The notes below the pieces were generated by a model. The model saw only the letters and a list, made by a program, of their open reading frames with translations. It made no database searches and was not told the origin of the DNA. Shown here piece by piece: positions 9,901-18,413 of a DNA stretch of 64,000 bases. The stretch comes from Fuerstiella sp. (GTDB taxonomy: Bacteria; Planctomycetota; Planctomycetia; Planctomycetales; Planctomycetaceae). The position numbers and the translations under genes are program-made. The stretch's first letter is position 1. Each line of letters opens with the position of its first letter. The stretch lies in NCBI GenBank assembly GCA_022843805.1, contig JALHMY010000013.1, positions 1 to 64,000 of the forward strand, given 5' to 3'.

Positions 9901-10173
9901 GACCTGACGATTCAGCAGCTGATCATGAGCCAGCAGCACGCGGCCCATTCCTCCGCGGCCCAGGTTTGCCGTCAGCAGATAGCGCTCATGGATCGTGGCA
10001 CCAATCTGAAAATCCTGATCGACTTCAGCGTTCAGATCGTCATCGAAAAGTGCCAGCGCCTGACCATCGCTTCCAACAAAACAATAAGACCCCGCTGCCG
10101 TGGCATGTTCAGACAGCCCTGGCACCCATTGCACCAGAGTGGCGTCCGGATCGTCAGCGAAATCAGAAGACAT
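6958..10173 (-). CDS. Ser/Thr kinase - TIR - P-loop NTPase fusion protein
   Basis: This 1071-residue cytoplasmic fusion has no predicted membrane helix. Residues about 64-322 are a Hanks-type protein kinase with intact landmarks: glycine loop LGRGGMG (71-77), Lys94 in VAMK, HRDLKPEN (Asp189), DFG (207-209) and ASPEQ. Residues about 341-475 match a TIR (TIR_2-like) domain: a first strand AAYVCGSGDD, GFSTWYYQRDALPG and IILISHQTLRSEE. The position that normally carries the catalytic Glu of TIR NADases aligns with Gln414 (GRQIQEA). Residues about 505-800 are an NTPase with Walker A ATKGLGKT (535-542), a Walker-B-like TYFFIDKVDQ (681-690) and KIFASIRHEAF, which resembles a sensor segment. The C-terminal 270 residues are helical and unassigned. 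The gene starts 7 bases after the LRR lipoprotein gene. Domain calls are firm for the kinase, good for TIR and moderate for the NTPase family. A role in stress or immune signalling is inference only. Confidence 0.88.
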   Translation of the reverse strand: MSSDFADDPDATLVQWVPGLSEHATAAGSYCFVGSDGQALALFDDDLNAEVDQDFQIGATIHERYLLTANLGRGGMGRVLLAHDQLLNRQVAMKIVAVRWQGSAKLLQEALAREARLGASLNDPGIATVFDFGIHAGKSFTIFEYVDGQTLREILQRCHQLPLTDVRRIIAALAISLDFAHSQGVIHRDLKPENICIARNGQPRILDFGIARDLREEFKIEGFCGTAQYASPEQASCSAVDGRTDQYALALLAYEMLAGRKVFHGKDPQQLLQLHCESNPVSLCSLREDLPEEVGAAIHRALHKVPSKRFATCQEFAMALQGNQAEPAFLRTLSTVPLQEQIAAYVCGSGDDSLLASQLATYLGKQGFSTWYYQRDALPGISFLTQTTEAIRRSGAFIILISHQTLRSEEAGRQIQEAARCSIVMMPLLIGMTLEEFESHHPVWRSLLGTASIIAPDRNQPEHTFERVAVALTVVGLQPGEIVVRPPDRPLRSLHGQIWATDASQIDVHDLQQVVFRNQIVEEFLNRRSKFFLSATKGLGKTLLLTYKRHLLSQLHAREHASAGLCFIPQGRPYLDFMSELKSLSARFEKPLADLSTTKRFWTMALRVSALANHPGIIAADEEDELAVFPPRFRRWLKGSRIEPTVVFRELTNLSISQANALVDDTETFLDQKLRGIHSSTYFFIDKVDQAVRRLSRDAWINIQAGLIEAAWDMMSANSHAKIFASIRHEAFVNYQSDIKSNLTGATAFLRYSDDELEELLDRLSSCYEATSDFKDFLGIRVLKHERRPVPEDSFRFIRRHSFGRPRDLVVIAAELSAQRTSLTETKFCEVVRRASANRLVANLFEENRMFLDCLDNRETRSRFLASLPANILSRQEAVSVCARFNGISEETVNSFGDAANEIFHPFQDLYLAGLLGVVWKLSDGDLSIQKFRQPDDMVSHSGADLPLSAWYFLHPALCGFVRETRMEDDFLFYEHVIVGDQLPWESYDAVCCQIERCTAAISSVEIRQLIHRILKRAREVLRSSNPRNLPVVLQSLPEWPLTLTQLQKHGFDDALLWLDELKSFTENRFP

Positions 10174-10180
10174 TCAGAAA

Positions 10181-11215
10181 TTACTCCGGATTCTTCGGAG
10201 CCGGGTCATTGCCGTTTTCCTGTGCCGGGGGCTGCTCCTTCGAGGCGGCAGCGTCCCAGACACCCAGATCGTAGCGTTTCCAGAAATCGGCCGCATCAAT
10301 CATGGTATCCATGGAGGGCTGGATCTGGGTCAGTGTCTGCATATTACGAATAACGTCGATTCCTTTTTGAATCCTGTCGGGGCTGAGTGTCAGGCGTTCC
10401 AGCTTAAGATCCTTCAGCGGGGTGAGATCTGACACATCGGTTCCGGCAATATTCAGACGTCGAAGAGTTGTCATCGCTGCCAGTGGATCTAGACTGGAGA
10501 CCTTTGTGTCCTGCAGATCAAGGCTCTCCAGTTTCATCTGCGACAGAGGGGTCAGGTCCTGGATTTTCGTTTTGGGAATCCACAGGGTTTTCAAAGGCAT
10601 GCCGACAAACTGCCGAAGATCCTCCACAGGAGTACCCATCAGGTTAAGCTGCTTCAGGGGCATTCCCTGCAGAGGCGACAGATCGGTGACTTTTGTATTC
10701 TGGAGTTTCAGTCCTTCGAGAGCGATTCCTTTCAGCACGCTGATGTCCGAAACCGGAGTATCTTCCAGGATCAGTTCCCTCAGCGGCATGCCCTCCAGCG
10801 GAGACAGGTCAGTGACGGCCGTCATCCCGAGATCAAGATACTGCAGAGGAGTACCTTTCAGAGCTTCGATTGACTTCACGCCTGACTGAAACAGTTCGGC
10901 CCGGACGATGTCGTTTCCGGAATATTCAAACTTCGCCTGTTCGTTGGCTTTCAGTTTCTGACGAAGTTCGCCGGGAGTCTGGCGATAGGTTGTTGACGTA
11001 TCTGCTGCCCGAACGGGAGGTGGCGTTTCAGAGGACATTGAACTGTCAGTGGAGGTTTCGCAGCCGGTGCTGGTCACGACGAGCAGCAACAGGAAGACGA
11101 AGTCCGACAGCCGTTTCTTTTGTGCTGCGGCGGGTCGCAGCAGGGTTGTCTGTTGTGTGATTTGGAATTGTGGTCCGGCGGAAAAATTCATGCAGTCCAT
11201 AGATTTGCGTTTCAT
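10181..11215 (-). CDS. Leucine-rich-repeat lipoprotein
   Basis: This 344-residue protein has an N-terminal hydrophobic segment (residues about 37-50) ending in STGC (Cys52), which fits a lipoprotein signal loosely because the -3 residue is Ser rather than Leu. Residues about 105-300 are eight or nine leucine-rich repeats of about 22 residues, with the pattern LxLxxTxVxDLSPLxGMPL. The C-terminus is a polar tail rich in Pro, Glu and Asn. Such repeats usually bind other proteins. The gene begins 2 bases after the murD stop codon and ends 7 bases before the kinase-TIR gene, so the three are almost certainly one transcript. It may be the envelope-facing partner of the kinase, but nothing in the sequence proves it. 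Confidence 0.82.
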   Translation of the reverse strand: MKRKSMDCMNFSAGPQFQITQQTTLLRPAAAQKKRLSDFVFLLLLVVTSTGCETSTDSSMSSETPPPVRAADTSTTYRQTPGELRQKLKANEQAKFEYSGNDIVRAELFQSGVKSIEALKGTPLQYLDLGMTAVTDLSPLEGMPLRELILEDTPVSDISVLKGIALEGLKLQNTKVTDLSPLQGMPLKQLNLMGTPVEDLRQFVGMPLKTLWIPKTKIQDLTPLSQMKLESLDLQDTKVSSLDPLAAMTTLRRLNIAGTDVSDLTPLKDLKLERLTLSPDRIQKGIDVIRNMQTLTQIQPSMDTMIDAADFWKRYDLGVWDAAASKEQPPAQENGNDPAPKNPE

Positions 11216-11217
11216 GA

Positions 11218-12753
11218 TCAGGCAGGATTCCAGTCCTGAGCCATCTTTAAAAACAGATCACCACGTTCCCGGTAGTCTCGAAACCAGCCATAGCTGGCAC
11301 AGCCCGGCGACAGCAGCACGATATCGCCGGGCTGCGTAAGTGCAACCGCCTGAGAAAACGCATCAGAAAAATCCTGTCCAATTCTGATTGTCGGTCGATA
11401 CTGCTGACCGGGATTCTCCAGCAGTGTACGCAGCTGTTCGGCCGTTTGTCCCATCAGAATAACGGCGGCTGCCCGCTGAGCGATTTCTTCAGCAAAGGCG
11501 GTCAGATCCTGTCCCTTGTCGTAGCCACCAGCAAGTAAAACAATACGGCCCGGAAAGACTCGAAGAGCCTGAATGGCCGATTCCGGTGTTGTCGCGATAG
11601 AATCGTTGTAAAAACGGCGACCAAATCGCTCGGCGACCTGCTGCAACCGGTGGGGCAGGGGAGTGAATGTGCGAATTACGTCAGAGAAGCGGGCCGGATC
11701 AGCACCGGCGAGCCATGCTGCACAGGACGCAGCGGCGATGTTGAGTCGGTTATGGCGGCCGGGAAGCTGAGCTGGCTGATCAAAACGGAGTGCTTCTTCA
11801 AAGCACCCTCCTTCGTCCGTAAACTGTCGACCGGGAAGAGATAATCGGGCTGGCGGATGAATGTTTGGCAGGCCCGGTCCTGCAGGAGTTACCGGCAGCG
11901 ATTTGGATCGCAGAGACAAAATGCCGTCTTCAAGAAAGGCGCCGTCGCTGCCACTGTCGACGACGTCGAAGCGATAAACGCGTCCCCGTGTTTTCCAGTC
12001 GGTACGCATATCCCGGTCATTGTCGTCATCGCCAAATTCCGGGAGTATTGCTGCGTCGGACGGCAGCTGAGCATTCAGAATTCCCTGCTTGGCAAGACGA
12101 TAAGCGTCCAGAGTCTCATGCCAGTCGAGATGATTGGGAGTAAAGTTGGTGATTACAGCAATGTCAGGTCGAAATCGGCGCTGGCGCAGAATTTCCAGCT
12201 GAAAGCTGCTGAGTTCCAGCACAACTCGATCGTCGGCTGAAATATTTGTCAGCTGATCGAGCAGGCTAATGCCAATATTCCCTCCCAGCCATGATCGGCG
12301 AGATTCGTTTTGCCATGCATGAGTCAGCAAATGATGAATGAGTGCCGTGGTTGTCGATTTTCCGTTGCTGCCCGTGACGGCAATCAGTGGAGCCCTGTTG
12401 AAACGGCAAAAGATCTCTATTTCGGTCGTTACTTCGATGCCGCGGGACTTTGCTTCAGTGATTCCGCCTGAGCTGGGTTTGACGGCCGGATTTACAATCA
12501 GAAGATCGCATTCGCTGAACACTTCCGGGGGATGGTGACCGAATACCCAGCGGTCGATATGGACATCGGAAAGCTGTTCCACGGAATCGTGAAGCTCTTC
12601 GGCGGGTTTGGTATCGGTGACTGTTACACGAGCGCCATTCCGGGCAAGAAACCGGGCGGCAGCGACTCCACCGCCGAATTTGCCCAGTCCCATCACAGTG
12701 ACGCGGCGACCTGTGCAATACTCGGCGATGTCTGACAAAAGCTCGTCTGACAT
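11218..12753 (-). CDS. murD: UDP-N-acetylmuramoylalanine--D-glutamate ligase
   Basis: MurD adds D-glutamate to UDP-MurNAc-L-Ala in the cytoplasmic steps of peptidoglycan synthesis. From the chosen ATG at 12753 the protein is 511 residues, somewhat longer than the usual 440-460. An upstream in-frame ATG at 12849 would add 32 residues that do not look like MurD. Domain 1 has the Rossmann-like VTVMGLGKFGGGVAAARFL. The central ATPase domain has the Mur ligase P-loop VTGSNGKSTTTALI and LELSSFQLE. The C-terminal domain has FYNDSIATTPESAIQAL and LLSPGCASYGWFRDYRERG. The extra length lies in an insert with low similarity after about residue 235. It heads an operon with the LRR and kinase-TIR genes; the other mur genes are not in the window. 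Confidence 0.93.
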   Translation of the reverse strand: MSDELLSDIAEYCTGRRVTVMGLGKFGGGVAAARFLARNGARVTVTDTKPAEELHDSVEQLSDVHIDRWVFGHHPPEVFSECDLLIVNPAVKPSSGGITEAKSRGIEVTTEIEIFCRFNRAPLIAVTGSNGKSTTTALIHHLLTHAWQNESRRSWLGGNIGISLLDQLTNISADDRVVLELSSFQLEILRQRRFRPDIAVITNFTPNHLDWHETLDAYRLAKQGILNAQLPSDAAILPEFGDDDNDRDMRTDWKTRGRVYRFDVVDSGSDGAFLEDGILSLRSKSLPVTPAGPGLPNIHPPARLSLPGRQFTDEGGCFEEALRFDQPAQLPGRHNRLNIAAASCAAWLAGADPARFSDVIRTFTPLPHRLQQVAERFGRRFYNDSIATTPESAIQALRVFPGRIVLLAGGYDKGQDLTAFAEEIAQRAAAVILMGQTAEQLRTLLENPGQQYRPTIRIGQDFSDAFSQAVALTQPGDIVLLSPGCASYGWFRDYRERGDLFLKMAQDWNPA

Positions 12754-13134
12754 GAAAGACGGGTCATTCGGTATGAATAGCGATGGATTGAGCTGGACAA
12801 GGGCCAAACGGAGTCTAGCAGAATACTGCTCTGTTTTGAACAGGAGCAAACGGAGGAAACAGAGATGAACACGACCTCAGCGCATTCCCCGTGATTCCTC
12901 CGTTCCCTCTGTGAGCTCCTGTTCAAATCAAACAGAATGATCAACGGTATCAGGCACCGAAGTTCCATATTCGGCGGGTTTTGTTTTGAAGGTGAGTGCG
13001 TCGAAGCCCATTCTTACGAAAACACAGATTAAATCAGATTGTAAACTTCCGGAAAATTCTGTGAAATGGCGGCCGGTTTCTGAGTCTATTGGTGCCCGGA
13101 GAATACATGGGCAATTGCATCGGGGATCTGCAGC
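12754..13134. other. Divergent intergenic region, murD operon / ECF sigma
   Basis: About 380 bases hold the putative promoters of the murD operon (minus) and of the ECF sigma factor (plus). Much of it is the inverted repeat at 12835-12927, listed separately. I found no convincing sigma-70 -35/-10 pair. Confidence 0.5.
12835..12927. repeat. Inverted repeat, 13-bp arms with nested 9-bp arms
   Basis: TTTGAACAGGAGC (12835-12847) is perfectly inverted as GCTCCTGTTCAAA (12915-12927). Inside them ACGGAGGAA (12850-12858) is inverted as TTCCTCCGT (12895-12903). The element lies between murD and the divergent ECF sigma gene. It could be a small non-autonomous element or a regulatory structure. Confidence 0.8.
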
Positions 13135-13758
13135 GTGGCAAACGGCTCTGCGAGTGCTTTTCAGTCGCCCACGCCGGAGGAGCGTTCCTTCAGGGAGCTG
13201 ATCAGTGCTGCGCGGGCTGGAAGTGCGGACGCTGCCAGTGTTCTGATTGAGCAGTGTCGGGACTACCTGCTGCTGATTGCAGGAGAAGATTTGGGGCAGC
13301 ATTTGAATGCCAAGCTTGGCGCTTCAGATGTTGTTCAGCAAACCCTGGTGTCAGCCTGGCAGAACTTTCAGCAGTTTCGAGGTGAGACACAGGAGGAATT
13401 GGCTGGCTGGTTAAGACAGATTCTAAAAAATGATTTGCTGAATGCTCATCGATATTTTCAGACCACACAGCGACGTGATGCTCGCCGCGAACATCGACTC
13501 AACGATTCCCGGCTGATTCAGCCGGATTTGGTGGATCAGGGGCATACGCCAGGGACTGACGCACTGATCCACGAGCAGGAGATGCAGCTGGAGCGAGCGA
13601 TGGCGCAGTTGCCTGAAAACTATCGACAGGTGATTCGGCTGAGAAACTGGCAGGAGATGCCGTTTTCTGATATTGGCAGGCAGCTTGGGATGAGTTCTGA
13701 AGCGGCCAGAAAAATCTGGTCTCGAGCCATTGAGCGTCTGGCAGACTTAATCAGGTAA
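13135..13758 (+). CDS. ECF-type RNA polymerase sigma factor (planctomycete kinase-linked class)
   Basis: This 207-residue sigma-70-family protein has only regions 2 and 4. Region 2 is seen in SDVVQQTLVSAWQNFQQF and WLRQILKNDLLNAHRYF. Region 4 is LPENYRQVIRLRNWQEM followed by the helix-turn-helix FSDIGRQLGMSSEAARKIW. The start is GTG with a GGGGA-containing leader, since no in-frame ATG is nearby. It ends 24 bases before a membrane Ser/Thr kinase gene. In planctomycetes several ECF groups are linked to such kinases instead of a classical anti-sigma factor, and no anti-sigma gene is visible here. The likely role is transcriptional response controlled by the adjacent kinase (inference). Confidence 0.92.
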   Translation: MANGSASAFQSPTPEERSFRELISAARAGSADAASVLIEQCRDYLLLIAGEDLGQHLNAKLGASDVVQQTLVSAWQNFQQFRGETQEELAGWLRQILKNDLLNAHRYFQTTQRRDARREHRLNDSRLIQPDLVDQGHTPGTDALIHEQEMQLERAMAQLPENYRQVIRLRNWQEMPFSDIGRQLGMSSEAARKIWSRAIERLADLIR

Positions 13759-13782
13759 GATGTTTTTTGGGCATGATGACGA

Positions 13783-16700
13783 GTGAGCAGTACGGCGGAA
13801 CGATCGGCCAGTCAGGATGATGAAGGCGGTGCTGAAGATTCCCGAGCGAGAGAGCTTGAGCAGCTGCATGAGCAGATCCTTGCGAAAAGCCGTGACAGCG
13901 CCTCCCTGCCTGGTCTTTCGGCAAATATTGATGAACAGGATTCCGTCGGTCCAGCCCGTCGAGTCCTGGAAATGATGGAGAACGTCCGGCGTCGGAATCG
14001 TCTGCCTCCTCATTCGCTGCGGAGTGGACTGCCGCCGGAAACATTTGCGGGGAGCTCGATTGCTGAGCCGGACCATGCGCCGGACCATGAGCCAGCTAAG
14101 GCGGGCGCTCCGGGTGCTGCCCGCACATCAGATGGCCTGAGCGACATCAGCACATCGGAGCGTATGTTCCACGACTGCATTTCCGCTGATGTAATCTCCG
14201 GACCAATGCCTGTGCGGCTGCCCTCACAGGACAGTGCATCGCATTTTGATGAGGACGAGAATCGGAGGGATAGTCGGCCGATTCCGCGTCGAATCGGCCG
14301 GTTTGAAATTCGTCGCGTGCTGGGTACAGGGGGCTGCGGCATCGTATTTCTGGCCGACGATCCTCAGCTGAATCGTTCAGTCGCGCTTAAGGTGCCGCGT
14401 CCTGATACTCTGGCGACGGCCGATGGGCAGGAACGCTTTCTGCGAGAAGCGAAGGCGGCTGCGATTCTGAGTCATCCGAACATTGTTACTGTGTATGAGG
14501 CGGGTCGTGCCGGGCCCGTGCTGTACATAGCTTCGGAATTTGTGAATGGACCATCTCTTGCACAGTGGCTTCAGCAGCAGACGGTGGGAGTGGACTTTAA
14601 AGGGGCTGCCAGTCTTGTTCGAAATCTGGCGATAGCGGTTGAGCATGCTCACAGTCGCAGTGTGATTCATCGGGATCTTAAGCCGGGAAACGTACTGATC
14701 GATGTTCAGGGGTCTCAGCGAACTGTTGCTGAACTAACCGTTGATGACCTTGCCGGGCATGTCAAAGTCAGTGACTTTGGGATGGCTCGTCTTTTGACGG
14801 AGGATTCCCGGTCGACATCCCCGGGCGTTGTGATTGGCACTCCAAGTTACATGGCACCGGAGCAGGTTGGGACTGGCGTTACGATGGCTGGCCCTGCAGC
14901 CGATGTCTATGGACTGGGAGCTGTACTCTATGAACTGCTCACGGGGTTGCCTCCGTTTCGTGCATCGACGATTGTGGAGACGCTCGATCAGGTGCGACAT
15001 CAGGAGCCCGTTCCGCCTCGAAGAATTCGACCGGCGGTGCCACATGATCTGGAGACAATCTGTCTGAAGTGTCTCTGGAAGGAGCCCTCGCGGCGATATG
15101 TTTCGGCAGGCGCTTTGGCAGACGATCTGGAACGATTCCTCAGTGATCGGCCGATACTGGCACGAACCACCAGTACTCTGGAACGAGTCTGGCGGTGGTG
15201 TCGGCGTCATCCGATGGTTTCTCTGCTGGCAGTGATGTTGCTCATTGTCAGCATTGGAGGCGCAGCCGGGGTCACCTGGAAATGGCGGGAAGCAAGTTTG
15301 CAGCGGGAGCGGGCGGAAAGCAGTGCCCTGCGATTTCGGATGGAACGTGACGTTGCCCGACAGGAGAGGGAACGTGCGGAAGCCGAACGTATCCGGGCAG
15401 AAGACAATAAGCGGCTGGCGCAGGAGAACGAACGACGAAACGAGCGAACTCATTATCTGCATCGCATCGGTTCGGCCATGGGAGAATGGCAGTCGAACCG
15501 GGTCGGCAGAACCAGTCAGCTGCTGGACGAGTGTCCCGAACATCTGAGAGACTGGGAGTGGAGTTATCTGCGATCACTCTGCGACTACGGAATTCAGACC
15601 CTTGAGGGGCACAAGGACTCCATCTGGTGCCTGGCTGTGAGTCCTGATGGAAAAACCATTGCGTCCGGTACAGGAAACTGGGGTCAGGATCAGCCGGGTG
15701 AAGTAATTCTCTGGGACGCACAGACCAATTCCTTAATTGCCAGGATGTTCGGGCATTCATCCGGAATCATGGGTATGGACTTTAGTCCGGATTCACGTTC
15801 ACTGGCGACGGCAGGAGTTCGCTGGGAAAGCCGTGAACCGGGAGGCGTCCGAATCTGCAGTATTCAGGGTGACGATGTTCTGACACTGGCACCTCCCGGA
15901 AACGATGCGGCCGACGTTGAGTACAGCCCCGACGGAACTCAGCTGGTGACCGCCCATATGAACGGTACGCTGCTCTTCAGAGATGCGGCTACCGGCAGGC
16001 TGCTGCACACGGTCGTGGCACACGAGAGTCATGTCTTTAATGTGGAGTTCAGCCCGGATGGCAGATTTCTGGTCACTGTCAGCCGTGATGGAACCGTTCG
16101 TCTGTGGGATGCAGGAACCAGAGAACAGGTGGCTATGTGTGGAAACTATGGAGATGTGCGAGAGGTTGAGTTCAGCCCGGATGGCAACACGATCGCCTTT
16201 TCAATATACGGTTCCGCCATCTGCCTGTGGCATCTGGATGCACTGCATGACAATCCCGTTCCGAACCACTATCCAATCTCCACGATCCGTTCCATTGCCT
16301 ACGGTCCGGATGGGCGACGAATCGCAATTGCCAGTAATGATGGTCTTGTCCTGCTGATTGATGCTCGGACCGGTCGCGAGCTTAAGAGGCTGCGAGTCCA
16401 TGACGGAGTTGTCCGCGCGATCTGTTTTACTCCGGACGGTCGCGAGCTTCTGACAGCCGGGACTGATCGCCTGGTTCGACGTATCCGTGTCAGTACCGAC
16501 TGGGATATCGAAACAATTGCTCCGGGGCCACCAAATTCTTTCGGCTGGATTTACAGATTTGCGTTTACCCCTGACGGCACGCATTTGTTGCTTCCCGGTG
16601 GACTGAATCGCGGATCATACGGAGTCGGCAAAAAGAATCTGTATCTGTGGAATATGGCCCAACAGAAGATCGTTCAGACGTTTGAAGGTCACACTGGCTG

Positions 16701-18240
16701 GCTCAATGACGTGGCGGTCAGCAGGGACGGTAACACGTTTGCCACAGCCAGCGATGACCAGACAATTCGCCTGTGGCGATCCGATGAAAAGGATTCTGTC
16801 CAGGTATTGAAGGGACATAAGGCCAGTGTTTTGAGCGTGGCATTCCATCCGCTTTCCGACTTAATCGTCAGTGGAAGTGCGGATGGCACAGCCCGCGTCC
16901 AGAACTGGAAGAGTGGCCAGCCGCTCGCCGTGTTCAGCAAACATCAGGGCGCAGTTCGGGGAACTGTTTTCCTGCCGCACAGCAGCAGTTGTGTATCCGG
17001 AGGTGATGACGGAAGTCTGAGAATCTGGGATTTCACCACAGGTGAAGAGCTGAAAGTGCTGACAGGCCATACCGGGCCAGTCACTTCCGTTGCGGTCAGC
17101 AGCGATGGACTGTTGCTGGCCAGTTCTTCGCAGGATATGACAATCAGGCTCTGGGAGGTCGGATCAGGCCGTCTTCTGCATACTCTGACGGGACATGGTG
17201 GTATCGTTACGCAGGTTGCCTTCAGTCGAAATGATCGCCGCGTGGTGTCATGCAGTCAGGACTATACCGTTCGAATCTGGGATGTTATTTCGGGTGATCA
17301 GGCACTGACATTGAACCACAGTGGCAGCTTGCTGGCAGTCGGGTTCAATCCATCCGGAACCGATCTTCTGGCATCGTATGGCAGCCGACTGCATCGCTGG
17401 ACCATCCATCCGGATTATGAAACTGAAGAGGCGGAACAGGCATCCCGGACTGCCACGGCCCAGTGGCACGCAACGGAATCTCTGCGCCTGTTCAGCAGGC
17501 AAAGGTTTACTTCCGCTCTCTTCCATTATCACCGCCTGATTGAATTCCAGCCATCGATACCACAGTTCAGAATGGCTCGTGCCAATGCGTATGCCGAGCT
17601 GGGTGAGTATTCGTCTGCGGAAGCCGATTATATTGTTGCCCGGGGACTAAAGTCCGACGAGTTACTTTATGCGCAGAACGCCTGTTATGCGGCTGTTGCT
17701 CAACTGGGCGGAGGTCGGATGAATGAGTATCGTCAGAGTTGTCGACAGCTTCTGACAGAGATGCAGCGTCTGGTTCCTGCAGAGTCGCTTCATAATCTGA
17801 TCCGGGCCTGTATTTTAGTGCCTGATGCTGTAGAAGATTTTCCGGCGATCGTCATCGCCGGACGGAAGATGATGGAATCGACATCTGCAGAGAAACGAGC
17901 CATGCACCTGGGTACGCTGGGTGCCGCTCTTTGTCGAAACAGTGAGCTTTATGAGGCGCGAGCCGTGTTGCTGCAGGCCATTGACCTGAATGGTAAAGGC
18001 GGACCGATTGAAGACCGGCTGTTCCTGGCAATCGTTGAGTTTCGTCTGGGAAACAGGGGTGCGTCTGAGGAATGGTTTAAGCAGGCCTCTCGGGCAATTG
18101 AGGAGTCGCTGAATCCTGACCAGGACACGAACACCCCGCGGCCTCACTGGACCGACCGCTTTATTCGTAACCTTTTGTTATCCGAGGCTGAGTCACTGTT
18201 GCGAAAGCCGGATGCCGTTCCGGCGGCGGAAGTGCGGTGA
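13783..18240 (+). CDS. Membrane Ser/Thr kinase with WD40 propellers and TPR-like tail
   Basis: This is a 1485-residue single-pass membrane kinase. The N-terminal 170 residues are polar and probably disordered. The kinase domain (about 175-450) has LGTGGCGIVFLA, VALKVP, HRDLKPGNVL (about 294), SDFG (about 329) and YMAPEQ. One transmembrane helix (about 479-499) follows, then a charged coiled coil (about 500-555). WD40 repeats fill about 604-1210, with many copies of SPDGxxLxTxxxDxTxRLWD-type motifs, enough for two propellers. The last 250 residues contain TPR-like helices (for example FHYHRLIEFQPS). The start is GTG at 13783; nearby ATGs are out of frame. It is co-directional with and 24 bases from the ECF sigma gene, so the pair probably forms a signal-transduction unit. 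The ligand sensed by the WD40 part is unknown. Confidence 0.94.
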   Translation: MSSTAERSASQDDEGGAEDSRARELEQLHEQILAKSRDSASLPGLSANIDEQDSVGPARRVLEMMENVRRRNRLPPHSLRSGLPPETFAGSSIAEPDHAPDHEPAKAGAPGAARTSDGLSDISTSERMFHDCISADVISGPMPVRLPSQDSASHFDEDENRRDSRPIPRRIGRFEIRRVLGTGGCGIVFLADDPQLNRSVALKVPRPDTLATADGQERFLREAKAAAILSHPNIVTVYEAGRAGPVLYIASEFVNGPSLAQWLQQQTVGVDFKGAASLVRNLAIAVEHAHSRSVIHRDLKPGNVLIDVQGSQRTVAELTVDDLAGHVKVSDFGMARLLTEDSRSTSPGVVIGTPSYMAPEQVGTGVTMAGPAADVYGLGAVLYELLTGLPPFRASTIVETLDQVRHQEPVPPRRIRPAVPHDLETICLKCLWKEPSRRYVSAGALADDLERFLSDRPILARTTSTLERVWRWCRRHPMVSLLAVMLLIVSIGGAAGVTWKWREASLQRERAESSALRFRMERDVARQERERAEAERIRAEDNKRLAQENERRNERTHYLHRIGSAMGEWQSNRVGRTSQLLDECPEHLRDWEWSYLRSLCDYGIQTLEGHKDSIWCLAVSPDGKTIASGTGNWGQDQPGEVILWDAQTNSLIARMFGHSSGIMGMDFSPDSRSLATAGVRWESREPGGVRICSIQGDDVLTLAPPGNDAADVEYSPDGTQLVTAHMNGTLLFRDAATGRLLHTVVAHESHVFNVEFSPDGRFLVTVSRDGTVRLWDAGTREQVAMCGNYGDVREVEFSPDGNTIAFSIYGSAICLWHLDALHDNPVPNHYPISTIRSIAYGPDGRRIAIASNDGLVLLIDARTGRELKRLRVHDGVVRAICFTPDGRELLTAGTDRLVRRIRVSTDWDIETIAPGPPNSFGWIYRFAFTPDGTHLLLPGGLNRGSYGVGKKNLYLWNMAQQKIVQTFEGHTGWLNDVAVSRDGNTFATASDDQTIRLWRSDEKDSVQVLKGHKASVLSVAFHPLSDLIVSGSADGTARVQNWKSGQPLAVFSKHQGAVRGTVFLPHSSSCVSGGDDGSLRIWDFTTGEELKVLTGHTGPVTSVAVSSDGLLLASSSQDMTIRLWEVGSGRLLHTLTGHGGIVTQVAFSRNDRRVVSCSQDYTVRIWDVISGDQALTLNHSGSLLAVGFNPSGTDLLASYGSRLHRWTIHPDYETEEAEQASRTATAQWHATESLRLFSRQRFTSALFHYHRLIEFQPSIPQFRMARANAYAELGEYSSAEADYIVARGLKSDELLYAQNACYAAVAQLGGGRMNEYRQSCRQLLTEMQRLVPAESLHNLIRACILVPDAVEDFPAIVIAGRKMMESTSAEKRAMHLGTLGAALCRNSELYEARAVLLQAIDLNGKGGPIEDRLFLAIVEFRLGNRGASEEWFKQASRAIEESLNPDQDTNTPRPHWTDRFIRNLLLSEAESLLRKPDAVPAAEVR

Positions 18241-18413
18241 ATGACTGCAAATAAATGCGTGTGAGTTTCGAAACGCTGAATAACCGCGTAATATCATCGA
18301 GTTGTCAGGGGCGACCGACTGAGCCTGTGTTTGTGGTGAGGTGAAACAGGCACTGGCCGGAGTCCTGAGAGAAGTATGTTGAATTGACTTCTGTTCATGC
18401 GGAAAGGCGTGTC

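Noticed and set aside
14734-15543. 269-codon minus-strand frame opposite the kinase
   Set aside because: Shadow of the kinase coding frame; no domain and unusual amino-acid composition.
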